Positions 45,203 through 54,258 of a stretch of DNA of 64,000 bases are shown here, in pieces. The position numbers were made by a program, and so were the translations under genes. The notes under the pieces are model-generated. The model made no database searches, was not told the DNA's origin, and saw only the letters and a program-made list of their open reading frames with translations. Positions within the stretch are counted from its first letter, which is position 1; each line of letters opens with the position of its first letter. Origin of the DNA: Gammaproteobacteria bacterium (GTDB taxonomy: Bacteria > Pseudomonadota > Gammaproteobacteria > Burkholderiales > Rhodocyclaceae). The stretch covers positions 1 to 64,000 of the forward strand of contig JAHJVE010000012.1 in assembly GCA_018828385.1 (NCBI GenBank), read 5' to 3'.

Positions 45203-45859
45203 ATGCTCACACTAACCCTTGACAAGCCCGGTGCCGCGCCGGCCCGCAAGCTGCAACTCTCGCTCAACAAGGGCGCTACGTTCAAGGTGACCGTCGCATG
45301 GCAGTGCGACGCCCGCCATCAGGACGACATCGACATCCATGCGCTCGAGGCACGCAACGGCGGCAATGGCGCGAAGGTCACGGTGCTCGAAGAGATCCTG
45401 TCCACCTACAACACGACGAAGATGAGCCCGAAGACCGGCGTGCTGCCAACCGCGGCCGACGGCTCCTTCGCCACGCCCACGGGCGGGCTGCGGCACTCCG
45501 GCGACGTCCGGGTCCAGGGCAACACCGAAACCATCGTCATCGATGGCTCGAAACTTCCTGCGGGCGTGAATGAGATCCCCCTCTTCGCCACCGTCCACAA
45601 GGCCGAACACACCGCGGGGCACGACGAGGGCTCCGCGGCCGAGGACGAGGCGGCCTTCGCTGACATTGAGGTCTGCACCGTCACCATCGCCGACGAGAGC
45701 GGGCGCGAGCTGGGCGCCTACCAGCTGTCCAAGGAATTCGGCGAGTTCAACGTGGTGCAGCTGGGCAGCATCATGCACGGCGACAACGGCTGGGAGTACG
45801 CGCCTGTCGGCCGCGGCTTCACGGGAACGTTCAACGACGTTCTGGGCCACTTCTCCTGA
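45203..45859 (+). CDS. TerD-family stress protein
   Basis: 218 residues; CCGGAGAAACCC precedes the ATG. A TerD beta-sandwich: LTLDKPGAAPARKLQLSLNKG, VAWQCDARHQDDIDIHAL, a substrate-loop region rich in Asp, and LGAYQLSKEFGEFNVVQLGSI (given in parts). The usual calcium-binding acidic residues appear as DDIDIH and around GSAAEDEAAFADIEV. It belongs to the ter-type chemical-stress systems; with TelA and a vWA protein next to it, a shared membrane-linked complex is inferred. Confidence 0.86.
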   Translation: MLTLTLDKPGAAPARKLQLSLNKGATFKVTVAWQCDARHQDDIDIHALEARNGGNGAKVTVLEEILSTYNTTKMSPKTGVLPTAADGSFATPTGGLRHSGDVRVQGNTETIVIDGSKLPAGVNEIPLFATVHKAEHTAGHDEGSAAEDEAAFADIEVCTVTIADESGRELGAYQLSKEFGEFNVVQLGSIMHGDNGWEYAPVGRGFTGTFNDVLGHFS

Positions 45860-45868
45860 AGGCCTGCT

Positions 45869-46849
45869 GTGCCGCCCACGAAGGACAAGTTGCGTCCGAC
45901 GGTCATCGGCGCCCCGGGCGCTTCGCTGCGCACCCCCGCGGGGGCCGCGCCGCGAGCGCAGGACGTCCTGTCGCCGGCGCGTCGTGTCCCCGCTGCCACG
46001 CCGGTGGTGCGGCAGCCGACGGCCATCCCAGGTGCCGAACGAAAGCGGATCGAAGTGGCTGTGTCGGATTTGCAAGCGTTGTCGCCAGGCGCAGCTGCCG
46101 GGGTATACCAGCAGGCGCGAGCGCTGGTCGGCGCATTCGTCGTCGACAAGGCTTCGCAGCGCAAGGCGATCCTGTGGGGCCACAACCTGCAGCAGGCGCA
46201 CGGCGACCTCGTCACCGAGATGCTTGCCCTTGCGCGCAGCCCTGTGCTGCGTCAGGTGGAGGGCTACCTCGCGCGAATGATGGACATTCTGGGATCGATC
46301 GACCTCATGGCCGTCTGCGGACATGGCGGCGACAGTCTCGTGGGCCGGCTGTTCCAAGGCATCAACAGCCGGATCGACACGCCGGGCGAACTTGCCCAGG
46401 CCCAGGCCGAGCTGGAGCAGCTGCTGGCACTCATGGGTGGCGCACTCGACCCCCTGCTGGATCTGAAGGACCGGCTGCTGCGCCTGTCCGGGTCGATGGA
46501 GGGGACCGCGGCACAGGTCGAAGCTTCTGCCATCGGCGCCCTGTTCCTGTCGGAGCGCCTTCGTCAGGACGACGCCGCACTGGCGCAGTGCTTCGTGGAG
46601 CGCAGCATGAGTCTGACGCAGACCCTGGCGCAGATGCGGCAAGCCGGCTCCACGCGAGAAATGCAGATCGAGCAGCCGATCCGCCTGATCGGCGCCATCC
46701 AGAACGTTGCGCTGGTCGTGATGCCGGCGTTCATCGGCAGCATCGCGTCCATCGCCACCCTCACCGCCAGCAAGACCACGATCTCGCCGACCGAAGCCGG
46801 CGAACTGGCCTATCGGCTGCGGGACATCATCAGTCAGTTGAAACCCTGA
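45869..46849 (+). CDS. Hypothetical helical protein of the ter-like operon
   Basis: 326 residues from a GTG 10 bp after terD. A Pro/Ala-rich N-terminal 55 residues precede a helical body (AERKRIEVAVSDLQALSPGAA..., VVMPAFIGSIASIATLTASKT near the end). It does not match TerA/B/C/E/Z as far as I can see; a loose TelA-like coiled-coil relation is possible. It is retained between terD and the vWA gene, so it likely works with them. Confidence 0.7.
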   Translation: MPPTKDKLRPTVIGAPGASLRTPAGAAPRAQDVLSPARRVPAATPVVRQPTAIPGAERKRIEVAVSDLQALSPGAAAGVYQQARALVGAFVVDKASQRKAILWGHNLQQAHGDLVTEMLALARSPVLRQVEGYLARMMDILGSIDLMAVCGHGGDSLVGRLFQGINSRIDTPGELAQAQAELEQLLALMGGALDPLLDLKDRLLRLSGSMEGTAAQVEASAIGALFLSERLRQDDAALAQCFVERSMSLTQTLAQMRQAGSTREMQIEQPIRLIGAIQNVALVVMPAFIGSIASIATLTASKTTISPTEAGELAYRLRDIISQLKP

Positions 46850-46862
46850 ACCAGGAGCAAAC

Positions 46863-47654
46863 ATGAACAGCAAACTCACACTGAATCTGGACAAGTCGGC
46901 CAACGCGCTGCGCTTGGCGCTCGACAAGGCCGGCGTGGTGGCGAACGTGAAGGCGGAAACCGCCGCGATCATCGACGTCTCCGGCTCGTTCGAGCACGAA
47001 CACGAGGAGGGCACGACCAGCATCCTGATCGAGCGGCTCGTACCCTACTGCATGGTGCTCGACCCGGACCGCAAGATGGACGTCTTCACCTTCAGCGCCG
47101 GCGAAGACAGCGCCCACTACGTGGGCGCGGTGACGCCCGACGATGCGCGCGACTACGTCACGCGCAACATCGTCGACCGGGTTCCGGGTTGGAACGGCGG
47201 CACGACCTACAGCTTCGTGCTCGAGCGCGCGCTCGAGCACTTCGGCTGGAAGGTGTGCGAGGAGGCACACCGCTCATCCCAGGGCGCCGGCTTTCTCAGC
47301 CGCCTGTTCGGCTGGTCGGCGAGCGGGCATGAGCACGGCACCCCACACACGCACGAGAAGAGGCGCTCGCTCGTGCTCTTCATCACCGACGGCGAAAACG
47401 ACAGGAGCGATGAGGCGCGCACCATGCGCATCCTCGAGGAATCGCAGAAGCGCGGCGACCAGGTCTACTTCCTGTTCATCGGCGCCTGCGAAGACAAGGG
47501 CGTGACGTTCGAATTCGTGCAGAAGATTGCACACCGGTTCAGGAACACCGGCGTGGTGGTGATCCGCGATCTCGAAGCCTTCGTGGCGCAGTCGGACGAG
47601 GAACTCAACGCCACCCTGCTGGGTCCCGAACTCGTCGAGTGGCTCAAGTCGTAG
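46863..47654 (+). CDS. von Willebrand factor A domain protein (TerF/TerY-like)
   Basis: 263 residues; CCAGGAGCAAAC precedes the ATG. After 30 N-terminal residues echoing the TerD start (LTLNLDKSANALRLALDKAG) there is a vWA domain with a MIDAS site: DVSGS (38-42), GGTTYS (about 120), and FITDGENDRS (about 177). The short TerD-like leader plus vWA layout recalls TerF. It presumably binds a partner through a divalent metal. Last intact gene of the ter-like run. Confidence 0.85.
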   Translation: MNSKLTLNLDKSANALRLALDKAGVVANVKAETAAIIDVSGSFEHEHEEGTTSILIERLVPYCMVLDPDRKMDVFTFSAGEDSAHYVGAVTPDDARDYVTRNIVDRVPGWNGGTTYSFVLERALEHFGWKVCEEAHRSSQGAGFLSRLFGWSASGHEHGTPHTHEKRRSLVLFITDGENDRSDEARTMRILEESQKRGDQVYFLFIGACEDKGVTFEFVQKIAHRFRNTGVVVIRDLEAFVAQSDEELNATLLGPELVEWLKS

Positions 47655-47659
47655 CCGGC

Positions 47660-48387
47660 AGGGGGTCGTCCCAGCTTGCCCTTCCCGGCGCGGGCAAGAC
47701 CAGAGTCGGCGCCGCCTCCGGCCCGACGCGGCCTCGTCGATGCCTGCGGGCGCTGGCTTGGGGCATCACGCTGCAACTGGCCGCAGCGGCTGCTGCAGCG
47801 CAGCCGCTGGACGACTACATCAAAACCCTGACCGTCCCGGCATCGCCGACGGCAGCAACGTCGTCGGGGCTGGCCGCATTCAAGTGGTGACCGGGCTGCA
47901 GCGGGAATACCGCAGCAGCAATGGCGCGCAGTCCCGGACGCTGTTCCTGCCCACGCTGCTGAGAATGGGGCTGAGCGAGAATTTCGAGTTCCGCATCGAG
48001 AGCAACACCTGTACCCGGACGACGGAGACCGACTCGACGCAGGGGACGGCAAGAGCCGAGGGCATCGCGCCCGTGTCGGTGGGCCTCGAGTACCACTTCA
48101 TCGACGCTGACGGTCGGCAACAACCGTCGGTGGGCGTCATCGCTCGCGTCTTCCCCCGATACGGCACGCGCGATTTCCAGACGACACGAGCCACCGGCGA
48201 CTTCAGGCTCGTGGCGGACTGGGATTTCTTGCCGGAGTGGTCCCTGAACCCGAACGTCGGTGTCGCCCTGTACGAAAGCAGTGACCGCCGCCTCCTATAC
48301 GCGGCTGGGTTGTTCGCTGCGACACTCAATTTCAACCCCAGCAAGAGCTTGAGCTTTTTCATCGACACGGGGACTCCAGTCTTCTGA
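47660..48387 (+). pseudogene. Frameshifted outer-membrane beta-barrel (Phenol_MetA_deg-like) gene
   Basis: A signal sequence (LRALAWGITLQLAAAAAAA followed by QPLDDYIKTL) is in one frame and stops at 47888. The barrel part (ADGSNVVGAGRIQVVTGLQRE to SLSFFIDTGTPVF) is in another frame, overlapping it. A single shift near 47830 would restore about 240 residues. The barrel half resembles the small transporter-type porins of the MetA family; that assignment is tentative. Confidence 0.6.
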
Positions 48388-48729
48388 AACGAGACACGGG
48401 CGAAGCGCCGCCGCGGCCTTTTCTGGCTGGCCGGCCTCAGGAAGCGGTTTTGATCGGCGCGTGGCGGCGAACCGCTGCATGCGGTCGCAGACTCATCGCA
48501 GCGTCGGCTCCGGGCTTGGCCGCGTCTCGAATCAGCTGGTCCTACCCGCGCAGGGCCGGTGCAGGGACCCACTGGGCACGGCACGTGCACCTCGCCCTCC
48601 GTCGAAGGTTCTTGGTGCCCCGCCTGCCCATGGAAGCCGGGAAACCGAAGAATCATGTCATTGAAGCCCGCGAGCGCGACGAACCGAACCGGGACGGCTG
48701 CGCGCGGGGCTTGCGCCATGTTCGCCGGA
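48388..48729. other. 342-bp convergent interval without a gene
   Basis: GC-rich sequence between the 3' ends of the barrel pseudogene (plus) and the CDF gene (minus). Open frames overlap it but none has a start signal or motif. No clear terminator hairpin with a T-run is seen. Confidence 0.35.
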
Positions 48730-49668
48730 CTACACAGCGCGAGCGCCCTCGGTCGCGGCGCTGTCGGCATCCTCGATCTCGATCGTCGTGTGTGACAGAG
48801 CAAACCGGGTGGCCATGGCCCCGCGCGCCGCGGCGAGCACGGTCGTGGCGTCCGCGCCGCCATCGACGACGAGGTGGCCGCTCATCGAGTCCAGGCCGGA
48901 AGTGATGGTCCACACATGCAGGTCGCGCACCGCAGTCACTCCGGGGATCGCGAGCAGCGTGCGCTCGAGCAGCGCGACGTCGACTTCGGGCGGTGTGCCT
49001 TCCATCAGGATGTGGATAGCCTGCTTGAGCAGGGTCCAGGTGCGCGGCAGGATGAGCAGCCCGATGCCGGCGCCGATCAGCGGGTCGGCAAGCTTCCAGC
49101 CGGTGAAGATGATGATGCCGGCGGCGACCAGCACGCCCAGCGAACCCAGCATGTCGCCCAGCACCTCGAAGTAGGCGCCCTTCACGTTGAGGCTTTCCTT
49201 CGAGCCGGCCGCCAGCAGCTTCATGCTGATGAGGTTGACCACCAAGCCGGCTGCGGCCACCGCCAGCATCGGCACACCCAGAATCTCGAGTGGATTGAGG
49301 TAACGCTGGTAGGCCTCGTAGAAGATGTAGACCGTCAACAGCAGCAGCACGACGGCATTGGTGAGCGCGGACAGCACTTCCATCCGCACATAGCCGTAAG
49401 TCTTCTGTGGCGTGCGTGGGCGCTCCGAGAAGCGGATCGCCAGCAGCGCCAGCGCCAGCCCGCCGGCATCGGTCAGCATGTGTGCGGCGTCGGCCAGCAG
49501 GGCCAGGCTGCCGGTCCACAGGCCGCCGACAACCTCGATGGCCATGAAGGCCGAAGTCAGTGCCAGCGCCCAGGTGAGGTTCTGCCGGTGGCGCCCCGCT
49601 GCCGTACCGGAGGGTTTGCTGTCAGGCAGACGAGTTGCTGGAGTCGTTACTTGAGGCGCATCGATCAT
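48730..49668 (-). CDS. Cation diffusion facilitator metal exporter (CzcD/ZitB-like)
   Basis: 312 residues; AGAAGGAAGAAC precedes the ATG. Six membrane segments, starting ALALTSAFMAIEVVGGLWTGSLALLAD. Site A in TM2 is HMLTD; the equivalent in TM5 reads EVLGD instead of the common HxxxD, a variant seen in part of the family. A C-terminal cytoplasmic domain (HVWTITSGLDSMSGHLVV) follows. It exports Zn, Cd or Co in exchange for protons. It lies within the Tn3-like element, divergent from the ter-like genes. Confidence 0.9.
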   Translation of the reverse strand: MIDAPQVTTPATRLPDSKPSGTAAGRHRQNLTWALALTSAFMAIEVVGGLWTGSLALLADAAHMLTDAGGLALALLAIRFSERPRTPQKTYGYVRMEVLSALTNAVVLLLLTVYIFYEAYQRYLNPLEILGVPMLAVAAAGLVVNLISMKLLAAGSKESLNVKGAYFEVLGDMLGSLGVLVAAGIIIFTGWKLADPLIGAGIGLLILPRTWTLLKQAIHILMEGTPPEVDVALLERTLLAIPGVTAVRDLHVWTITSGLDSMSGHLVVDGGADATTVLAAARGAMATRFALSHTTIEIEDADSAATEGARAV

Positions 49669-49906
49669 GTTCTTCCTTCTGGGGTAGGTGTAAGGATTCC
49701 TTCGTAAATGAATAAGATCGCCGGGAAACCCTTGTCACGCTTGAGCATCAGACGTGAAAACCCCCGGCAGCAACTGCGCGTGGGTTGAGATTTGATGAAT
49801 CATACGGGCAGAGATCGGTCGCTAATCACGTACATTTTTACACTGCGATTCTTACTGCAGGTCCCTTTGGCCAACTTCCAAGGCACGAGGAGAGATTCGC
49901 GACGAG

Positions 49907-50788
49907 CTAGTGGCCATTTTCTGCATTGCCCGTGCGCCGCTTTAGGTGCTCGGCAGTCCGCTCAACCTGGAACAGGCTGATGTCGTCTTGCGTACTCCCT
50001 TTGGGGTGGAAAGGCGTGCTGATTACCTCAATAAGCCTCAAGATGTAAATGAAGACAAATGCGATCAGTCCTATGGCGACGAAGGAGGTCGAGAATGGCT
50101 CAAGGGCCGTCAGGAGCAGAAGACCGATGGTGCCGAGCAGCACTGACTTCGCCAGAAAGAACGCCGACGGGATGAAGCGGATCGACTGGATGTAGTTGAC
50201 GCGGAACAGATTCCGAACCAGTTGCGCTTGCTCCTGCTTCAGCTTGACAATGTAGTTGGGCGGCACTTCGGCCTTCTCCATCTGCGCGAAGAACTCCCCC
50301 AGCGCAAACACGTGATGGTGGGTCTCCCTGTTGCCCGACACTACATCGTCGCGCAAGCTGTCCAGCGCCGCGAGCAGTCCTTCGCGGAACCGCTCAATGT
50401 CCAACGGGTAGCGGCGACTGATCAAGAGCACGTCCTCGTACATATTCTCGACGATAGCCGTGAATTCCGCGGGAAGCCGCTCGCTTTCCTTGTAGTCTGC
50501 GATGGTGGCCGACAGGATGAACCCGAGGATGAAGAAGCCACCTGCGACCGCGGTGGCGTGTAGGGGGCTCAAGACCAGCATCTCCCAACCAAGCAAGTGA
50601 ACGACGAGTTTCAGCCCGAGCACCAGCGCGAGCCACGCCAGGCTTCGAATGAAGATCTGCTGCTTGGATATCCAAGCTCTCATACGAGGAATTTGCAACA
50701 TTTCAAGTTGAACCTTGCCCAATCTACGACTATGCACGAGCGACTCGGAGCCTCCGCGAATATTTTTTCGCAGCCAACTGATAAACAT
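49907..50788 (-). CDS. Uncharacterised membrane protein, possibly bestrophin-like
   Basis: About 293 residues from ATG 50788; two further Met (50701, 50683) are possible and no start has a strong ribosome site. Hydrophobic segments are IFIRSLAWLALVLGLKLVV, LHATAVAGGFFILGFILSATIA, and two near the C-terminus (AKSVLLGTIGLLLLTAL and FVAIGLIAFVFIYILRL). The region DDISLFQVE near the end and the four-segment layout recall bestrophin-like channel proteins, but I cannot confirm it. Confidence 0.6.
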   Translation of the reverse strand: MFISWLRKNIRGGSESLVHSRRLGKVQLEMLQIPRMRAWISKQQIFIRSLAWLALVLGLKLVVHLLGWEMLVLSPLHATAVAGGFFILGFILSATIADYKESERLPAEFTAIVENMYEDVLLISRRYPLDIERFREGLLAALDSLRDDVVSGNRETHHHVFALGEFFAQMEKAEVPPNYIVKLKQEQAQLVRNLFRVNYIQSIRFIPSAFFLAKSVLLGTIGLLLLTALEPFSTSFVAIGLIAFVFIYILRLIEVISTPFHPKGSTQDDISLFQVERTAEHLKRRTGNAENGH

Positions 50789-50805
50789 CAAGATAGTAGG
50801 CGTAT

Positions 50806-51364
50806 CAGGCCTGCGGGGTGAATCGCCCAACCGAGTAAACCTGCCAACCCCATTACGGCGCCAAATCCCGTCGGGATCAGCGCGACAAAGTAGAGCCAGC
50901 GCTGATGGGTCAGCGCCGTCACCGCCAGCAATGCAATCGCAATTGCCAGCAAGGCATCGGAAAGATCAAATTAATCATCGCGATAATTGCCTGAGTCATA
51001 ATCCTTCTGATCCTGTTCGGCCTTGATGCGCAATTCTTCTTTTTTCTTGTTTTGCTCTGCAGCCAGTTTCTCGTATGTCTGGATGGCATCGATATAGGCC
51101 GCTTGTTCCGGTGGCGCTTTTCCTGCCGCAGCCAGTCTCAGCTGAACGCCAGCGGCTTGGGCGATTTCTTCGCGAATATTGCGTGCCTGATAAAACGCCC
51201 AGCGGTCCAGCTTGTTGGCCTGCGCCTGCTGCATTCCCTGAACCCCATGAAGGTGCGAGGAAAGCGACGGTGATCGCCACTAGCATATTCAGGCGCGCCA
51301 CACTGCGTTCGCTGGCCTGCATCTGGTTGGCCTGTTCCACAGCATCTAAAACGGTAATTTCCAT
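50806..51364 (-). pseudogene. DUF4337-type membrane protein gene, broken by frameshifts
   Basis: Three pieces in different frames recreate one protein. The N-terminus MEITVLDAVEQANQMQASERS is followed by a small deletion after about 40 codons; the middle MQQAQANKLDRWAFYQARNI continues to YDSGNYRDD (50971-51234); the C-terminal membrane part ALLAIAIALLAVTALTHQRW and GFGAVMGLAGLLGWAIHPAG lies at about 50815-50965. The order matches DUF4337 proteins (small TM, helical, paired TM). Confidence 0.65.
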
Positions 51365-51556
51365 TGCTGAATCGCCTGATGAAATGAATAAATGCCGACA
51401 CGTATTTTACCCGGCTTTGACACCGCCAAGTCACACGTCCAGCGCAAGGCCTTGATCGGCACGGCTTTCTAGATAATCAACACGTTAATTTATGTTTCTT
51501 GAAAGTCTGCATCGGCTCGGACAAGTTGACTCAGGGATTCGGTGTGCGGTCTGCTG

Positions 51557-54070
51557 TCAAGCGGCAGCCGCACTCGGCACCGCACCAGCGGCCGCCCGCT
51601 CAGCCGTCTTGTAGGCCAGCAGTCGCAACGCGTTGGCCACGACGATCAGCGTCGAGCCTTCGTGGAACAGCACCGCGGTGCCGATGTTCAGGCCGAAGAT
51701 CGTGGCCGGGATCAGCACCGCGACGACACCCAGGCTCACATAGAGGTTCTGCTTGATGATACGGCTGGTGCTGCGCGACAGGCCGACAGCGAAAGGCAAT
51801 TGCGCCAGGTCGTCGGCCATCAGCGCGACGTCGGCGGTTTCCAGCGCGACATCCGAGCCCGCCGCACCCATCGCGATGCCCACTGTCGAGTTGGCCATTG
51901 CCGGCGCGTCGTTGACGCCGTCGCCGACCATCGCGACCTTGCCGTGCTGGTCACGCAGCGCCTTGATCGCATCGACTTTGTGCTCGGGCATCAGATCGCC
52001 GCGCGCCTCGGTCAGGCCCACACTCTTGGCCACCGCCTCGGCCACTTGCTGGTTGTCGCCAGAAATCATGATCAGTCGCTCGATGCCGAGCTCGCGCAGT
52101 TCGGCCATCACCCGCGCGGCCTCCGGCCGGGGCGTATCCATCACTGCGATGACGCCCAGGAACCGCTGTCCATGACGCACCACCATCGTCGTGCGGCCCG
52201 CGGCAACCAGCTTGTCATTGGCCGCTGCCACCTCGGGCGGCAGCGTCGAATCGGGCAGTTCGGAGAATAGCACCGGCTTCCCGATCACCGCCGTCTCGCC
52301 TGCGACCTGCGCCTGCACACCGCGGCCGGTAATGCTTTTGACGTCGGACACAGCAGGCAGTGCGACCCGTCCGCCCAGCCGCTCCGCGGCACCGGTGACG
52401 ACGGCCGAAGCCAGCGGATGGTCGCTGCCCTGTTCGACCGCCTGGGCCAGGGCCAGCAACTCGTCTTCGCTAACCCCGGGCATCGCCACCACATCCGTCA
52501 GCCGCGGCTTGCCTTCGGTCAATGTGCCGGTCTTGTCGAAGGCGATCGAAGTCAGCGTGCCCAGGTTCTCGAGCGGCCCGCCGCCCTTGACCAGCACTCC
52601 ACCGCGGCCAGCGCGAGCCACGCCGCTGAGGACGGCGCTCGGCACCGAGATTGCCAGCGCGCACGGGCTGGCCGCCACGAGCACCGCCATCGCACGGTAG
52701 AAGCTGGCTGAGAACGGCTCGTCGATCACCACTCCGGCGAACAGCAGCACCACTACGAGCACCAGCACTGCCGGCACAAAAAGGCGCTCGAAGCGTTCGG
52801 TGAACTGCTGCGTTGGCGAGCGCTGCGCCTCGGCCTCGGTGACCATCTTTACCACCCGCGCCATCGTCGATTGCTCGGCGCGGCGGGCGACCATCACCTC
52901 GATCGCGCCCGAGCCGTTGATCGTGCCGGCAAAGACGCGATGCTCGGCGCTAACGCGGTCGAACGCGGCCAGTGCCGCCGGCGCGTCGGCCACTGGCCGC
53001 TTGTCGACCGGAACGCTCTCGCCCGTCACCGGCGCCTGGTTGACGCTGGTCGTCCCGACCACCACCACGCCATCGGCAGGCAGTCGTTCGTTGGGGCGCA
53101 CGATCACGACGTCGGCCACCTGCAATGCGGCGACGGCGACTTCCTCGGTTCCGGCGGCGCGGCGCACGGTGGCTGTCTCTGGTGCCAACTTGGCCAGGGC
53201 TTCGATCGCCTTGCGGGCGCGGCCCATCGCGTAGTGCTCCAGCGAATGTCCCAGACTGAACAAGAACAACAGCAAGGCGCCTTCGGCCCACTTGCCAAGC
53301 GCTGCAGCGCCGATGGCGGCCACCAGCATCAGCGTGTCGATCTCGAAGCGCCTTGCGCGAAGGTTGTCGAACGCTTCGCGAACCGTGTAGTAGCCGCCGA
53401 ATAAATAGGCCGCGACGTACAGCGCCGTAGGCAGCCACGCCGGACTGACGACCACGCGTTCGAGCAGCCAGCCAACACCCAGCAGCGCGCCGGCAGTGCC
53501 GGCGAAGACGAGTTCGGTCATCTCACCGAATGGGCCGCCGGCGTGCGAGTGGCCGGCGTGGTCACCGGCTGCCTTGGCGTGGTCGTGACCGGCGTGGTCG
53601 TCCGCTTTCGCCGCGTCTGCCGGTGCCGCATCGGGCGCCTTGAGGCCCAGCGTGGCGGCGTGTTCCAGCAAGACCTGCGCCGACACCTTCTGGCGGTCGT
53701 ATTCGATCCGCACCGCGCCCGAAGCAGCGACATCAGCTTCGAGCACGCCAGGTATACTGCGCAGCCCGTCGGCGACGCTGCGCGCGGCGCGCGCATGAAG
53801 CGCTGCGTCGGCGCGCACGACCAAATGCCCGAAGCGCTCGCTGATCTCCGCGCCCGCGGCATGAACCAGTTCTCGGACGCGGCCGATGTTGATCTGTGCC
53901 GGGTCGTAGTGGATGCACAACTGCGGCGCGTCGGCGTCGCGCGCGACATGCGCCTCGGAGATACCGGGCCTTCCCGACAGCGCGGCGATCAGTCGGCCGA
54001 CGCAGCGGTCGTCGGCGTCGGGCAGGAGCAGCGGCAGGTCGAGCCGCAGCCGGGTCGTTGGTTCGTTCAT
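51557..54070 (-). CDS. P1B-4 type heavy-metal ATPase (CzcP-like)
   Basis: 837 residues from ATG 54070 (AGAGAGTGCCA upstream). Two weak ferredoxin-like N-terminal domains precede a His-rich linker (HAGHDHAKAAGDHAGHSHAG, about 155-177). Catalytic motifs: TGES near 351, DKTGT near 512, GDGVNDAP near 717. The metal site in TM4 is SPC (ASPCAL, near 469) and TM6 has HEGST (near 803), the P1B-4 signature rather than the CPC of ZntA/CadA. P1B-4 pumps export Zn, Cd or Co from the cytoplasm; CzcP of Cupriavidus is the best-known example. It is the rightmost cargo gene. Confidence 0.9.
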   Translation of the reverse strand: MNEPTTRLRLDLPLLLPDADDRCVGRLIAALSGRPGISEAHVARDADAPQLCIHYDPAQINIGRVRELVHAAGAEISERFGHLVVRADAALHARAARSVADGLRSIPGVLEADVAASGAVRIEYDRQKVSAQVLLEHAATLGLKAPDAAPADAAKADDHAGHDHAKAAGDHAGHSHAGGPFGEMTELVFAGTAGALLGVGWLLERVVVSPAWLPTALYVAAYLFGGYYTVREAFDNLRARRFEIDTLMLVAAIGAAALGKWAEGALLLFLFSLGHSLEHYAMGRARKAIEALAKLAPETATVRRAAGTEEVAVAALQVADVVIVRPNERLPADGVVVVGTTSVNQAPVTGESVPVDKRPVADAPAALAAFDRVSAEHRVFAGTINGSGAIEVMVARRAEQSTMARVVKMVTEAEAQRSPTQQFTERFERLFVPAVLVLVVVLLFAGVVIDEPFSASFYRAMAVLVAASPCALAISVPSAVLSGVARAGRGGVLVKGGGPLENLGTLTSIAFDKTGTLTEGKPRLTDVVAMPGVSEDELLALAQAVEQGSDHPLASAVVTGAAERLGGRVALPAVSDVKSITGRGVQAQVAGETAVIGKPVLFSELPDSTLPPEVAAANDKLVAAGRTTMVVRHGQRFLGVIAVMDTPRPEAARVMAELRELGIERLIMISGDNQQVAEAVAKSVGLTEARGDLMPEHKVDAIKALRDQHGKVAMVGDGVNDAPAMANSTVGIAMGAAGSDVALETADVALMADDLAQLPFAVGLSRSTSRIIKQNLYVSLGVVAVLIPATIFGLNIGTAVLFHEGSTLIVVANALRLLAYKTAERAAAGAVPSAAAA

Positions 54071-54215
54071 TGGCACTCTCTTTCGTTGTTATGCTGCAGG
54101 GCCGACTGGTCAAAGCATTTCATCGGCGGACCATCACTGCGCCTGTCACTGGCGATAATATTTTTGAAGCCATCGCGGATGGCACCTTGAACTGGGTAAC
54201 GGCCGCTGCAATCGG

Positions 54216-54253
54216 CTTAGCGTGCTTGATTTTCCATTTTCCGAGATGCCCCC
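54216..54253 (-). repeat. Right 38-bp Tn3-family terminal inverted repeat
   Basis: Read on the minus strand from 54253 it begins GGGGGCATCTCGGAAAATGG and ends GCACGCTAAG, facing the left copy. It is followed at once by TATTG. Confidence 0.8.
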
Positions 54254-54258
54254 TATTG
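54254..54258. repeat. Right copy of 5-bp target duplication TATTG
   Basis: Identical to 41780-41784. Removing the element and one copy gives CACCCTATTGGGCGAG as the empty site. Confidence 0.75.

Larger units (their letters stand above)
41785..54253. mobile_element. Tn3-like (Tn21-type ends) 12.47-kb transposon without visible transposase
   Basis: Inward-facing 38-bp inverted repeats bound the segment. The left one (41785-41822) begins GGGGTCGTCTCAGAAAACGG and the right one (54253 down to 54216) begins GGGGGCATCTCGGAAAATGG. Both end GCACGCTAAG, and 33 of 38 positions agree; the similarity runs some 17 bases further in. The flanks carry identical TATTG. These are Tn21-subgroup Tn3 ends. No tnpA, tnpR or res site was recognised inside, so it would need transposase in trans. 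Cargo: IS debris, TelA/TerD/vWA cluster, CDF exporter, membrane protein, P1B-4 ATPase and several decayed genes. Confidence 0.78.

Noticed and set aside
49907-50788. Firm call as a bestrophin chloride channel
   Set aside because: Only the four-segment layout and a DDISLFQVE-like stretch support it, which is too little.
54077-54180. MerR-type promoter before the P1B-4 ATPase
   Set aside because: A TTGACC and a weak -10 can be pointed out, but there is no dyad with 19-20 bp spacing and no merR gene nearby.
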